Part shown: in pieces, positions 26,733 to 35,217 of the stretch | Position numbering within the stretch: the first letter of the stretch is position 1 | How the letters are laid out: every line of letters begins with the position of its first letter | Assembly (NCBI GenBank): GCA_009885545.1 | Contig: VFKM01000155.1 | Location: 1-35,217, forward strand | Direction: 5' to 3' | Length of the DNA: 35,217 bases | DNA from: Flavobacteriales bacterium | GTDB taxonomy: Bacteria > Bacteroidota > Bacteroidia > Flavobacteriales_D > Crocinitomicaceae | Notes under the pieces: generated by a model | The model's input: only the letters and a program-made list of their open reading frames with translations | Database searches by the model: none | Told to the model about the DNA's origin: nothing | Position numbers and translations under genes: made by a program

Positions 26733-26926
26733 TTATTCTTTTTATTGAATAACTAAGTAACTAATAATTTATTGAAAAATGAACCAAGTAAATAATTTTC
26801 ATTCAACATTCGATTGTTTATTGAATCCTATGATTAATTAACAATTTTTCTCAAGTCAAGTCGTTACTAATTTTAACATTCCTTCGTTATTTGAATTATA
26901 TTTATGCAGTTAAATAATTATCAACT

Positions 26927-28519
26927 ATGACAAAGATTCTTTCTCTCCTAACAATTGCTCTAAGCGTATTTAATAGCTACTCTCAAATTGATCCAAATAA
27001 AGTTGGTACAACTCAAAAATTTGACGAGGTATTAACTTACATTACAAGAATGTATGTCGACACCGTTAACAACGATCAACTAACAGACGCTGCAATTGTG
27101 GCAATGCTAGAAAAATTAGATCCACATTCAACTTATATCACAAAAGAAGAAGTAGCTGAAGCAAATTCATCAATCAATGGGAGTTTTGTTGGTATTGGAA
27201 TTCGTTTTCAAATATTAAAAGATACATTAATGGTTGTAGCAACTATTCCTGGTGGTCCTTCAGAAAAATTAGGAATAATGCCAGGAGATAAGATTACAAA
27301 AATTGAGAATGAAAACGTTGCAGGTATTGGATTGAAAAATGGGCAAGTCAAAGAACGTCTTTTAGGTGAACTTGGAACCAAAGTAAAAATTGAAATCATG
27401 CGGAAGAAAGCTAAAAAACCTCTTGATTTTGTTATTACTAGAGATAATATTCCAATTAATTCTGTTGATGCTCACTATATGGTTACCCCAGAAACTGGTT
27501 ATATCAAATTGAATAGTTTTTCAAGAAGTACAGTCGAAGAAATTCAAAAAAGTTTAGTTGATTTAAAAGCACAGGGGATGAAAAACCTCATTTTTGATTT
27601 ACAAGGAAATGGCGGAGGATTGCTGGATGCTGCTCAAAAGGTGGCTGATGAATTTCTTTCTGGTGATAAATTAATCGTCTATTCAGAAGGGCGAGCACAA
27701 CCAAGAAATAATTTGAAGGCTGGTAAAACAGGATTATGGGAGCAAGGAAAATTAATTGTTTTAACTGATGAATACTCTGCTTCTGCAAGTGAAATAGTTT
27801 CTGGAGCAATACAAGATTGGGACAGAGGAATGATTATCGGAAGACGAACTTATGGAAAAGGACTCGTTCAACGACCAATTGATTTAACCGATGGATCACA
27901 AATGCGCTTAACAATTGCACGTTATTACACACCAACTGGAAGATGGATTCAAAAACCTTATGACGACATAGAAGCGTATAAAAAAGACTTGACCCAACGA
28001 TATTTAAACGGTGAATTCAGCAATGCGGATTCAATAAAACTTCCAGATTCATTAAAGTATCAAACCATGCTTACAAAAAGAACTGTATATGGCGGCGGTG
28101 GTGTAATGCCGGATTTATTTGTTCCAATTGATACTTCAGGTGTTACTGACTATTATAGAGATTTAGTTCAAGGTGGTCACTTAAATAGCTATTCATTGGA
28201 TTATGTTGACAAACAAAGGGATAAATTATTGATTACCTATCCTACTTTTGACGGATATTTAAAAGGTTTTTCATTGGATAAAACATTCATGGATGAATTT
28301 TTTGAATATGTTGCAAAAGAGGACAAAGAATTAGTATTTAATGAGGAAGAATATAAAACAAGTGAAGCGTTAATAAAACTCCGTTTAAAAGCAGTCTTAG
28401 CTCAAGATATTTGGGGGTACAATGAATTCTACCAAGTTTACAATGACTCAAATGAAATTATTCAAAGGGCAATTAAAGCCCTAGAGAATAAAGAATATGA
28501 GAAAGCTAATTTGAAATAA
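26927..28519 (+). CDS. S41 family carboxy-terminal processing peptidase
   Basis: A 530-residue periplasmic protease. Signal peptide 1-19 (ending FNSYSQ). A PDZ domain spans about 75-170 (GSFVGIGIRF, VVATIPGGPSEKLGIMPGDK). The S41 core has DLQGNGGG (224-231), catalytic S286 in SASASE and K311 in TYGKGLVQ, 25 residues apart as in E. coli Tsp. The C-terminal 150 residues form the extension usual in Bacteroidota members. It probably degrades or trims envelope proteins by their C-termini. The promoter of the next gene overlaps its end, so the DUF1573 gene may be both co-transcribed and separately expressed. Confidence 0.95.
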   Translation: MTKILSLLTIALSVFNSYSQIDPNKVGTTQKFDEVLTYITRMYVDTVNNDQLTDAAIVAMLEKLDPHSTYITKEEVAEANSSINGSFVGIGIRFQILKDTLMVVATIPGGPSEKLGIMPGDKITKIENENVAGIGLKNGQVKERLLGELGTKVKIEIMRKKAKKPLDFVITRDNIPINSVDAHYMVTPETGYIKLNSFSRSTVEEIQKSLVDLKAQGMKNLIFDLQGNGGGLLDAAQKVADEFLSGDKLIVYSEGRAQPRNNLKAGKTGLWEQGKLIVLTDEYSASASEIVSGAIQDWDRGMIIGRRTYGKGLVQRPIDLTDGSQMRLTIARYYTPTGRWIQKPYDDIEAYKKDLTQRYLNGEFSNADSIKLPDSLKYQTMLTKRTVYGGGGVMPDLFVPIDTSGVTDYYRDLVQGGHLNSYSLDYVDKQRDKLLITYPTFDGYLKGFSLDKTFMDEFFEYVAKEDKELVFNEEEYKTSEALIKLRLKAVLAQDIWGYNEFYQVYNDSNEIIQRAIKALENKEYEKANLK

Positions 28520-28541
28520 ATCTAAGAAAATTATAAATTTG
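28510..28541 (+). promoter_or_regulatory. Promoter of the DUF1573 lipoprotein gene
   Basis: TTTG (28510-28513), 20 bases, TAAATTTG (28534-28541). The first box overlaps the last codons of the S41 gene. The predicted start lies just before the ATG at 28559. Confidence 0.65.
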
Positions 28542-28558
28542 TCTTGTAAATGCATACT

Positions 28559-29071
28559 ATGAAAAATCAACTTATTTTAGGATTATGTTTGTTCCTTTTG
28601 TCAAATTGTGGCAATGAACCGAATACAGTTAACTCCAAAAACGGTGAAATTTCTTCGTCAATAGCTTCAAGTGATGGATCAGAGCAAGATTTAAAAGCTT
28701 CTCTAAAGGAAATAGAAAAGGAAGAGCAAGAATTGGCAAAAGAAGCAGCTGCATCAGCTACAACAATGTCATTTGATAAGACAACTCAAAAATTCGGGAC
28801 AATAAAAGAAGATACAGACAATAATGCATCGTTCATTGTAACCAACACAGGAAAAAAACCTTTGATAATTGAAAAAGTAGATGTGAGTTGCGGATGCACA
28901 ACAGCTAAAAAACCTGAAAAACCAATTATGCCAGGTAAATCAGACAAAATAGAAGTTGTTTTTCATCCAAAAGTAGGTCAACTTAAAGAACAGCATAAAA
29001 CGATAACTGTTACTGCAAATACAGACCCTCCAATTGCTGTATTGAATATTGAAGCTTTTGTAATTAAATAA
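28559..29071 (+). CDS. DUF1573 domain lipoprotein
   Basis: A 170-residue lipoprotein. The lipobox is LLSNC with C17 as the lipidated residue. A charged helical linker (about 43-65, EIEKEEQELAKEA) leads to a DUF1573 domain (about 68-168), an Ig-like fold with FGTIKEDTDNNASFIVTNTG and the family signature SCGCTTAKKP (110-119). Function of the family is unknown; it is very common in Bacteroidota. The ATG at 28559 gives the cleaner lipoprotein signal and suits the promoter at 28510-28541; an ATG at 28550 would add three residues. It converges with the unknown gene at 29095-30174 across 23 bases without a visible terminator. Confidence 0.92.
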   Translation: MKNQLILGLCLFLLSNCGNEPNTVNSKNGEISSSIASSDGSEQDLKASLKEIEKEEQELAKEAAASATTMSFDKTTQKFGTIKEDTDNNASFIVTNTGKKPLIIEKVDVSCGCTTAKKPEKPIMPGKSDKIEVVFHPKVGQLKEQHKTITVTANTDPPIAVLNIEAFVIK

Positions 29072-29094
29072 TTTTGGGAGGATAGAGAAGTTAT

Positions 29095-30174
29095 TTAATT
29101 CTCAAACTTTCGTCCGTTTTTATATACGATATAAGAACTATTAAAAAGTTTCACTAAAACAAGATTGCCATAAATTTCATATTCAGATTCCATTTGATTA
29201 GTGATTTCATGCACTTTCCCATCAATTAATGCACTTACGCCCCCCATCACATTTCTAAATGCGAACACGTTGTTTTTTAATAGATAATCTTTTGGTGTAA
29301 AATTCGTGACCTGAATTTTGGTATTGTTTTGATATGCGAAAACGAATGAATTCTCTCCCCAAATAACAATATCATCTTTTACGTCCCAAAATGAAGAGGA
29401 AAAATTAGAAAGCTGAATTTTTTCTCCTTTTTTGTACATCATTAAATTTCCATTTAAATCTTCATAAACAATAAATCCTCTGCCTGCTTTGTACTTCTTT
29501 ACAAAAAACTGTTCTACATCTAAAAACTCCCCATTTTCAAATACAGCAAAAGTTCTCGTGGTCGGGTCATTTAAACACAGAATATCGGTTCCCGCTTGAA
29601 ACTCAATTGAACTATTCCAAACACCCAAGTCATAAATTTCACCATTCCAAAAAACCTTGTAAAAATTTCCGTTATCTTTAAATGCAAGTATATTTTCTCC
29701 GATCGCAACTGGCATATAAACACCTTCAATAATTGTGTAAAGAGGATAGGTTAGTTTGTTCCAATAAACATTTAATGTATTGAATCGAGTGTCTTCATAA
29801 ACAATTATACTATCCTTTACTTCATAATTATTAGCAAAATAAGTCAAGGTTTGTAATTTGCCTGAATCCCACATGTTCAAGGTGCTACCAATGTTATAGG
29901 CTAATAAATGATCAGATACTTGATATTTCAAGTTCATATTGGAAATATCTTTTCTTTCTTTTCCATCAAAAACACGAAGATTTCCTTTCGTGTCTATATA
30001 TGCAACGAGTTCGTCACCAGCTTTGTATTCGCGAATTCGTTGAAATTCTATTTGACGAAAATTGTCATTTTCAAAGGATTTGAAATAATAATTAAAATCA
30101 ATAAAAGGAACAACATTTTGAGCCGACAATAATGTCGTAAAAAAAAGAAAAAGAAAAGTTATAGAAATTTTCAT
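29095..30174 (-). CDS. Secreted hypothetical protein with beta-propeller-like repeats
   Basis: A 359-residue protein with a signal peptide (1-18, ending LLSAQ). No family is recognised. The mature part consists of recurrent units of about 40 residues with similar beats, such as YEDTRFNTLNVYWN, FKDNGNFYKVFWNGEIYDLG, YEDLNGNLMMYKKGEKIQL and FRNVMGGVSALIDGKVHEI, each ending in a G-x-(I/V/L) strand; this suggests a beta-propeller (inference). It may be periplasmic. A strong promoter ends four bases before the ATG, so the mRNA may be leaderless. It diverges from the M16 peptidase genes. Confidence 0.8.
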   Translation of the reverse strand: MKISITFLFLFFTTLLSAQNVVPFIDFNYYFKSFENDNFRQIEFQRIREYKAGDELVAYIDTKGNLRVFDGKERKDISNMNLKYQVSDHLLAYNIGSTLNMWDSGKLQTLTYFANNYEVKDSIIVYEDTRFNTLNVYWNKLTYPLYTIIEGVYMPVAIGENILAFKDNGNFYKVFWNGEIYDLGVWNSSIEFQAGTDILCLNDPTTRTFAVFENGEFLDVEQFFVKKYKAGRGFIVYEDLNGNLMMYKKGEKIQLSNFSSSFWDVKDDIVIWGENSFVFAYQNNTKIQVTNFTPKDYLLKNNVFAFRNVMGGVSALIDGKVHEITNQMESEYEIYGNLVLVKLFNSSYIVYKNGRKFEN

Positions 30175-30178
30175 TATT

Positions 30179-30208
30179 CAAAGTTAATCAATTTTTAAGC
30201 CAAACCAA
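30179..30208 (-). promoter_or_regulatory. Promoter of the secreted propeller-like gene
   Basis: On the minus strand TTG (30206-30208), 19 bases, TAACTTTG (30179-30186). Only four bases separate the -7 box from the ATG. Confidence 0.65.
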
Positions 30209-30317
30209 TGTAACATCCATTTCACCCCTAGAACGAATAATAACCCGAATATCATATAAGATTTTTTTTTTCGATAAAACTGATTTACTTTGTATCCGTT
30301 ATAAACTGAAATAATCA

Positions 30318-31784
30318 ATGAAAAAAATCATCGTAACAGGGATATTGGCAATTATTGCACTTTCTACCCAAGCTCAAAAAAAGATCGAATACCTTGAGTA
30401 TGATCTTCCAAACGGAATCCATGTTATTATACATGAAGAACATGCTACACCAATTGTTGCTGTTTCCATACTATATCATGTTGGTTCTAAAAATGAAATT
30501 CCTGAAAGAACAGGATTTGCTCACTTTTTTGAACATTTGTTATTTGAGGGGTCAGCTAATATTGGTCGTGGAGAATACAGTGAGCTAGTAGAGAAAAATG
30601 GTGGTACATTAAACGCGAACACCTCACAAGATAGAACGTATTATTATGAAATACTACCTTCAAATCAACTAGAATTGGGACTTTGGTTAGAAAGTGAAAG
30701 ACTTCTTCACGCTAAAGTTGACAATACAGGAATTGAAACACAAAGAAGTGTTGTAAAGGAAGAAAAGCGTCAACGAGTTGATAACCAACCATACGCTACA
30801 TTCATAACAGAAATGTTTAAAAGAATGTTTACAGTTCATCCTTATAACTGGGCACCAATTGGAAGTATGGAGCATTTAGATGCTGCTCAAGAAGAGGATT
30901 ACGTGAATTTTTATAAAACTTTTTATGTTCCTAGTAATGCTACACTTTCAATTGCTGGAGATTTAAATGTTGAAGAAACGAAAAAATGGATTGAAAAATA
31001 TTTTGCTTCAATGCCTAAAGGTCAAGCAATCAATTTGTTTAGAGATTTTGAAAATTTATCAGATGATGATTTCTTCAAACGATATAGCGTTGCTAAATCT
31101 AAATTCGACGCAAAAGACTTTATGAATTCTAAAAGTCCTGAAGCAAAAAGATTGATTACTTCTTATTCGAATAAAGAAGTTGAAATTCGTCGCCCACAAA
31201 AAGATTCCGAAAAAATGACAGGTGTTATTAAAGATGTTATATATGATAACATCCAACTTCCTGGAATTTTTATGGGTTATAAATTCCCTGCTCAAACCCA
31301 TCCTGATACGTATGCTTTAGAAATGATGAATGAGGTATTATCTGGAGGAACTAGTTCAAGAATCAATAAAACAATTGTAGAGAAAAAAGAAATGGCAACG
31401 TTTGCTTTTTCATTCAATTATGGTCTTGAAGATGCTGGAGTTGGAATAATGGCAGCTATTGCAGCTCAAGGAATCAATTTAGATGATATTCAAAAGGAAT
31501 TTGATGCTCAAATAGACCTAATGAAAAACGAACTTATTTCTCAAGAAGAATTCGAAAAAGTTCGTAATCAGTTTGAAAATAACCTAGTTTCATCCAACTC
31601 ATCAATTGCTGGAGTTGCAGAAAATCTTGCTGATAATCATGTTTATTATGGTACTGCTAGTCGCGTAAACACACAATTAGAGAACTATATGAAAGTAACA
31701 CGTGAAGATATTCAACGCGTTGCTAAATTGTACTTTACACAAGATGCTCGTGTTATTTTACATTATTTACCAAAAGAGAAATAA
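30318..31784 (+). CDS. M16 family zinc peptidase, catalytic subunit
   Basis: A 488-residue secreted M16B peptidase. Signal peptide 1-20 (ending STQAQ). The inverted zinc motif HxxEH is H69-E72-H73 in FAHFFEHLLFEGS, with the third ligand at E148 or E149 in VVKEEKRQRVDNQPY. The second half is an M16 C-domain (residues about 190-450), but at the place where the substrate-binding R/Y pair normally stands it has TIVEKKEMATFAFSFNYG, with no clear R-x6-Y. The next gene has that pair and lacks HxxEH, so the two proteins probably form a heterodimer, as in other split M16B peptidases. The second gene starts 45 bases downstream. Substrate unknown. Confidence 0.93.
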   Translation: MKKIIVTGILAIIALSTQAQKKIEYLEYDLPNGIHVIIHEEHATPIVAVSILYHVGSKNEIPERTGFAHFFEHLLFEGSANIGRGEYSELVEKNGGTLNANTSQDRTYYYEILPSNQLELGLWLESERLLHAKVDNTGIETQRSVVKEEKRQRVDNQPYATFITEMFKRMFTVHPYNWAPIGSMEHLDAAQEEDYVNFYKTFYVPSNATLSIAGDLNVEETKKWIEKYFASMPKGQAINLFRDFENLSDDDFFKRYSVAKSKFDAKDFMNSKSPEAKRLITSYSNKEVEIRRPQKDSEKMTGVIKDVIYDNIQLPGIFMGYKFPAQTHPDTYALEMMNEVLSGGTSSRINKTIVEKKEMATFAFSFNYGLEDAGVGIMAAIAAQGINLDDIQKEFDAQIDLMKNELISQEEFEKVRNQFENNLVSSNSSIAGVAENLADNHVYYGTASRVNTQLENYMKVTREDIQRVAKLYFTQDARVILHYLPKEK

Positions 31785-31829
31785 ACTTGACTTCAAAAGC
31801 TCAATTTGACAGTTAATAAAATAAAAAAT

Positions 31830-33911
31830 ATGAAAAAGATAATCATAATTGCAGGACTTATATTACCGACATTTTTGTTCGGCCAATTAGACCGTTCGAT
31901 TCGTCCAACACCTGCTAAAGCTCCGACAATTAATATTAAAGATTCAGAAGTTTTTACGACTCCTAGTGGGATTACAGTAATTCTGTCTGAAAATCATAAA
32001 TTACCACGTGTTTCTTTCGCTTTATCTATGGGTTCTGATCCAAGAATTGAAGGAACAAAAGCAGGGATGTCTGATATGTCTGGTTCTTTAATTCTTTCAG
32101 GAACAACTAACAGAACAAAGGATCAATTGGATAATGAAATAGATTATATAGGAGCATCAATCAATGCAGGTAAATCTTCTATTTCACTTTCGTGTTTGAC
32201 AAAACATATGGACAAAGGATTAACGCTAATGTCTGATGTTTTGATGAATGCAAACTTCCCTCAGACAGAGTTTGATCGAATTAAAAAACAAAATGAATCT
32301 GGATTATTATCAGCAAAATCTGATCCTGGTACAATGGCGCAGAATGCTGAATCAAAAGTAAACTTTCCAAATCACCCTTATGGTGAGGTTATGACAGAAG
32401 CTTCTTTGGCTAATATTACAAGAGAAGATGTTGTTAATTATTATAAATCTACATTTACACCAAAAGGAAGTTATTTAGTAATTGTTGGTGATATTACAAA
32501 ATCTCAAGCAACTGCATTAGTCGATAAATATTTCTCAAAATGGTCAGGTGGCGAACCATACAAAATGGAAAGTGGTGACGGTCAATTTAACAAGGGAAAC
32601 AGAGTGATTTTTGTTAAGAAACCAGGGGCAGTTCAATCTGTCGTTCAAATTTCATTTCCAATGAAAATTAGATCGGGTGAAACAAATCAACTTCCATTAA
32701 CTGTTTTGAATGGCATACTCGGTGGTGGTGGTTTTGGAACACGTTTGATGCAAAATTTACGTGAAGACAAAGCATATACTTATGGTTGCTATTCTTCTTT
32801 GAATGTTACAGAAGATGGTTCTTGGATGTCAATTGGAGGGAATTTCAGAAATGACATTACAGATTCAGCAATAACACAAATTTTATTTGAAGTAGATAAT
32901 ATTGGTAATGGATACGTGAAAGATGAAGAATTAAATTTGACAAAATCTTCAATGGCAGGTGGATTTGCACGATCATTAGAGAGTCCTCAAACAATCGCAC
33001 GATTTGCTTTGAACATAATTAAAAACAACTTAGCAAAAGATTATTACCAAACATACTTAAAACGTCTAGAATCAATCAACAAGGATGATGTGCTTACTAT
33101 GTCACAAACATATTTTACAGCTAAAAACTGTAACATCGTGGTTGTAGGAAACGAAGAAATTATTGATCGATTAAAACAATTTGATACTGATGGAAAAATT
33201 GAATTCTTAGATGCATATGGAGAAGTTTTGAAAGAGGTTAAGAAAGCTGACATAACTAAAGAAGAGTTAATCTCTAAATATGTTTTAGCTGTAACGCAAA
33301 CAACTTCAATGAAAGCTGCTCAAAAAAAGATGAAGAAAATAAAATCGTATGAGGAAAAGACAGATTTATCAATGTCGCAGGTTCCTTTCCCATTAAAATC
33401 GACTAAAGTTTGGGTTTCTCCAAGTACTGAAGCACAAAAATTAGAAGGTCAAGGGATGGTGTTTCAAAAATCATTTTTTGACGGTACAGCTGGAGCATCC
33501 ACAAATATGCAAACAGGAAAGAAAGATATGACTGCTGAGGAAATCGCTTCTAAGAAAAAAGCAATTGGACTTTTTCCTGAAATGAATTACGCTACTTCAG
33601 GTATGACATATGAAATGGTTGGTATTGAAACCTTAAATGATAAAGATGTTTACGTTTTGAAATTAAATGACGGAACAACTGAGTCTTTTGACTACTATGA
33701 CACAAAAACTTTTATGAAGTTAAAATCCCTTTCTATTAATAAAGATGGAGACGAAGTTACTGAATCATCATCGTTATTCAGTGATTTCAAAGATATCAAT
33801 GGATTGTTATTTCCTCATATCGTTACGATTTCAATGGGAGAAATGGCTTTCTCAGGAAAAGTAACATCAATTGTAGTTAATGGAAAAGTAGATATTAGCC
33901 TATACAAATGA
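31830..33911 (+). CDS. M16 family non-catalytic partner with a LolA-like C-terminal extension
   Basis: A 693-residue secreted protein. Signal peptide 1-18 (MKKIIIIAGLILPTFLFG). Two M16 domains follow (about 38-225 and 255-445). The zinc motif is absent: the aligned helix reads GMSDMSGSLILSGT. The second domain has the substrate-binding pair R311 and Y318 in LREDKAYTYG. After about 475 comes an extension of some 215 residues (ADITKEELISKY, then beta-rich sequence with KDVYVLKLNDG, FDYYDTKTFMKLK and NGLLFPHIVTI) that resembles the LolA/LppX-type lipoprotein-binding fold (inference). The ATG at 31830 gives a standard signal peptide; an upstream TTG at 31806 is unlikely. It works with the preceding catalytic subunit. 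A terminator follows at 33930-33963. Confidence 0.92.
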   Translation: MKKIIIIAGLILPTFLFGQLDRSIRPTPAKAPTINIKDSEVFTTPSGITVILSENHKLPRVSFALSMGSDPRIEGTKAGMSDMSGSLILSGTTNRTKDQLDNEIDYIGASINAGKSSISLSCLTKHMDKGLTLMSDVLMNANFPQTEFDRIKKQNESGLLSAKSDPGTMAQNAESKVNFPNHPYGEVMTEASLANITREDVVNYYKSTFTPKGSYLVIVGDITKSQATALVDKYFSKWSGGEPYKMESGDGQFNKGNRVIFVKKPGAVQSVVQISFPMKIRSGETNQLPLTVLNGILGGGGFGTRLMQNLREDKAYTYGCYSSLNVTEDGSWMSIGGNFRNDITDSAITQILFEVDNIGNGYVKDEELNLTKSSMAGGFARSLESPQTIARFALNIIKNNLAKDYYQTYLKRLESINKDDVLTMSQTYFTAKNCNIVVVGNEEIIDRLKQFDTDGKIEFLDAYGEVLKEVKKADITKEELISKYVLAVTQTTSMKAAQKKMKKIKSYEEKTDLSMSQVPFPLKSTKVWVSPSTEAQKLEGQGMVFQKSFFDGTAGASTNMQTGKKDMTAEEIASKKKAIGLFPEMNYATSGMTYEMVGIETLNDKDVYVLKLNDGTTESFDYYDTKTFMKLKSLSINKDGDEVTESSSLFSDFKDINGLLFPHIVTISMGEMAFSGKVTSIVVNGKVDISLYK

Positions 33912-33929
33912 TGCAACTAATTGTAAATG

Positions 33930-33963
33930 AAAAGCGTTCACTTTAAAATGAACGCTTTTTTTT
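33930..33963 (+). terminator. Rho-independent terminator of the M16 operon
   Basis: A perfect 11-bp stem (33930-33940 with 33949-33959), eight-base loop and a T run to 33963, 19 bases after the stop. Confidence 0.88.
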
Positions 33964-33997
33964 GTAACCTACTTTTTAATCAGCCGTAATAAACAAA

Positions 33998-34822
33998 GTG
34001 AAAAAGTTTATACTATTTTCTTTTGTATTGGTTTTACCAATAATGATTTTTTCCCAAACGAAAATCAAATCTTTCTATTTTGAAAATGATCAAAGTATTC
34101 CAACCCCTTATTCTCAAAATCAAATAGAACTATTTAAACTAAAATTAAATAAAAATGAAGTAGTCATCTTAGAAATTTATTCCTACACTGATTCGCTTGG
34201 CAGCAATTCTTACAATAATGTACTTGCTGAAAAGAGACTTGTTTATGTCGCTGAAAAACTAAATTTAATTGATAATTCTTTTATTCAATTGAAACCATAC
34301 GGGCTTAATTACAAATACGATGTTAAAGATTTTAAAAGTTGGAGGAGAGTGGATGTTTATTTTCAGTTATTAGCTTCCGAAGATTCTATTTTAAAAAACA
34401 ATTTTATTGACAATGAAAATCAGTTTGAAGAAGAATATTCATTTATTCAATCCAATCCAATTGACGAGGCTATTAATGATGACAAACCCTTTATCTTAAA
34501 TGTTTCTTTTAAAGAAGGAACTTCTAAAATTGAATTAAAAAGTTTTTCCGAAATCCAAAAATTAGCAGACTATTTAAATGCAGACACTACTAAAAACAAT
34601 GTGCTTATTCGTGGGCACGTTTGCTGCGGAAACAACATGTTTATTTCAAAAAATCGGGCTAAGGCAGTATATAAAGAATTAAAAAAAATGGGTGTTGATA
34701 AATCGAGATTAAAATTTAAAGGTATGTCAAACCTTGACCCTTTGGTGTTTCCAGAAAAAACCAGTGCTGATCGACAAAAGAATAGACGTGTTGATGTATT
34801 ATTCAATACACCGAATTTCTAA
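33998..34822 (+). CDS. Secreted protein with two OmpA-like domains, GTG start
   Basis: A 274-residue protein with signal peptide 1-20 (ending MIFSQ). Two OmpA-like peptidoglycan-binding domains stand in tandem. The first (about 22-125) has the family pattern YTDSLGSNSYNNVLAEKR with D65 and R80. The second (about 163-270) has RGHVCCGNNMFISKNRA: the arginine (R220) is kept but the aspartate is replaced by cysteine (C209, next to C210), so it may not bind diaminopimelate. GTG at 33998 is the only start that yields a signal peptide; an in-frame TAA precedes it at 33977 and no ATG intervenes. The next gene, of similar type, starts four bases after its stop. No beta-barrel is present. Confidence 0.88.
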   Translation: MKKFILFSFVLVLPIMIFSQTKIKSFYFENDQSIPTPYSQNQIELFKLKLNKNEVVILEIYSYTDSLGSNSYNNVLAEKRLVYVAEKLNLIDNSFIQLKPYGLNYKYDVKDFKSWRRVDVYFQLLASEDSILKNNFIDNENQFEEEYSFIQSNPIDEAINDDKPFILNVSFKEGTSKIELKSFSEIQKLADYLNADTTKNNVLIRGHVCCGNNMFISKNRAKAVYKELKKMGVDKSRLKFKGMSNLDPLVFPEKTSADRQKNRRVDVLFNTPNF

Positions 34823-34826
34823 ATCA

Positions 34827-35217
34827 ATGAAATACCTTATAGGATTTTTTTTCTTGTTTTCAGTTACATCAGCGCTTAATCAAGAAGACAGAAACACCCT
34901 TATGTTTTATTTCAAATTCAATGAATTTGAACTTTCCATTGCTGATCAAGAACAACTTAAGGAATTAATTGCATCTAATCAAAAAGGTGAATTTCACATT
35001 GAAAACATCACGGCATATTCTGATTTAATTGGTGATATTCAGTATAACAAAGTGTTATGTGAAAAACGAATACAATCCGTTGAAAAGATATTAAACATTT
35101 ATGATATCGATGTATTAAAAAAGAATGCGGCTGGTGAAAATTACCCTGAAGACGCAAAAAACACTGCTGATTCTAAATATTGGAGAAGAGTAGAAATTCA
35201 ATATGTAATCGTTCATC
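34827..35217 (+). CDS. OmpA-like secreted protein, cut by the window end (partial)
   Basis: 130 codons are visible, without a stop. The start is a signal peptide (MKYLIGFFFLFSVTSALNQ), then an OmpA-like domain with FKFNEFELS, AYSDLIGDIQYNKVLCEKR and WRRVEIQY, matching the first domain of the preceding gene (SWRRVDVYF). The aspartate and arginine of the peptidoglycan site are present. It begins four bases after the upstream stop, so the pair is an operon and probably a tandem duplication. Whether a second OmpA domain follows cannot be seen. Confidence 0.85.
   Translation, partial: MKYLIGFFFLFSVTSALNQEDRNTLMFYFKFNEFELSIADQEQLKELIASNQKGEFHIENITAYSDLIGDIQYNKVLCEKRIQSVEKILNIYDIDVLKKNAAGENYPEDAKNTADSKYWRRVEIQYVIVH

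Noticed and set aside
31806-31829. TTG extension of the M16 partner protein
   Set aside because: The ATG at 31830 starts a normal signal peptide directly; the extension would disturb it.

Overview
The window reads as a low-GC Bacteroidota chromosome, most likely Flavobacteriales and perhaps a Crocinitomicaceae/Fluviicola-like genome (inference). The reasons are type IX secretion (T9SS) C-terminal sorting domains on three large secreted proteins, Bacteroidota promoter boxes (TTTG/TTG then TAnnTTTG about 19 bases later), few Shine-Dalgarno sequences, and families typical of the phylum (PadR-PspC pair, Porin_10-like porin, DUF1573 lipoprotein, type-3 ProRS). No phage, insertion sequence, CRISPR array or rRNA was seen.

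Layout. 1-1700: end of a PadR regulator and a PspC-domain membrane protein. 2009-4714: a 901-residue T9SS cargo protein. 4843-6213: a DEDDh exonuclease fused to a GIY-YIG (UvrC/Cho-type) nuclease. 6375-13562, all on the minus strand: putative porin, rpsT, tRNA-Glu(TTC), a two-gene unit of proS and an unknown gene, a helical-repeat protein and a glucosaminidase-LysM protein. 13779-16394: clpB. 16395-22931: an unusual block of two minus-strand T9SS cargo genes with duplicated flanking DNA. 22932-25266: a polyamine operon with a SpeD-SpeE fusion and an agmatinase-type ureohydrolase. 25324-30174: small membrane protein, NlpC/P60 peptidase, S41 peptidase, DUF1573 lipoprotein and an unknown secreted repeat protein. 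30318-33911: a complementary M16 peptidase pair. 33998-end: two OmpA-like proteins, the last cut by the window edge.

The most interesting region is 16.3-22.9 kb. A 215-bp non-coding segment occurs twice without a single indel (20864-21078 and 22597-22811, about 91% identical by hand count). Each copy lies upstream of a T9SS cargo gene and carries the same candidate promoter, the same dyad and a pairing-conserved hairpin. Directly after the first copy is a second, diverged copy of the last 16 codons and stop of clpB (21093-21143). The order clpB tail / cargo gene / 215-bp leader therefore occurs twice in tandem. In the second unit the leader now opens onto a 23-codon ORF that looks like a decayed cargo-gene start, and a much shorter cargo gene follows. 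This looks like a tandem duplication, or a recombination-mediated insertion at the clpB 3' end, that generates surface-protein paralogs behind a conserved leader.

The remaining genes are mostly envelope biology (secreted adhesin-like proteins, wall hydrolases, porin, proteases, OmpA proteins) mixed with housekeeping (translation, protein disaggregation, DNA repair, polyamines).
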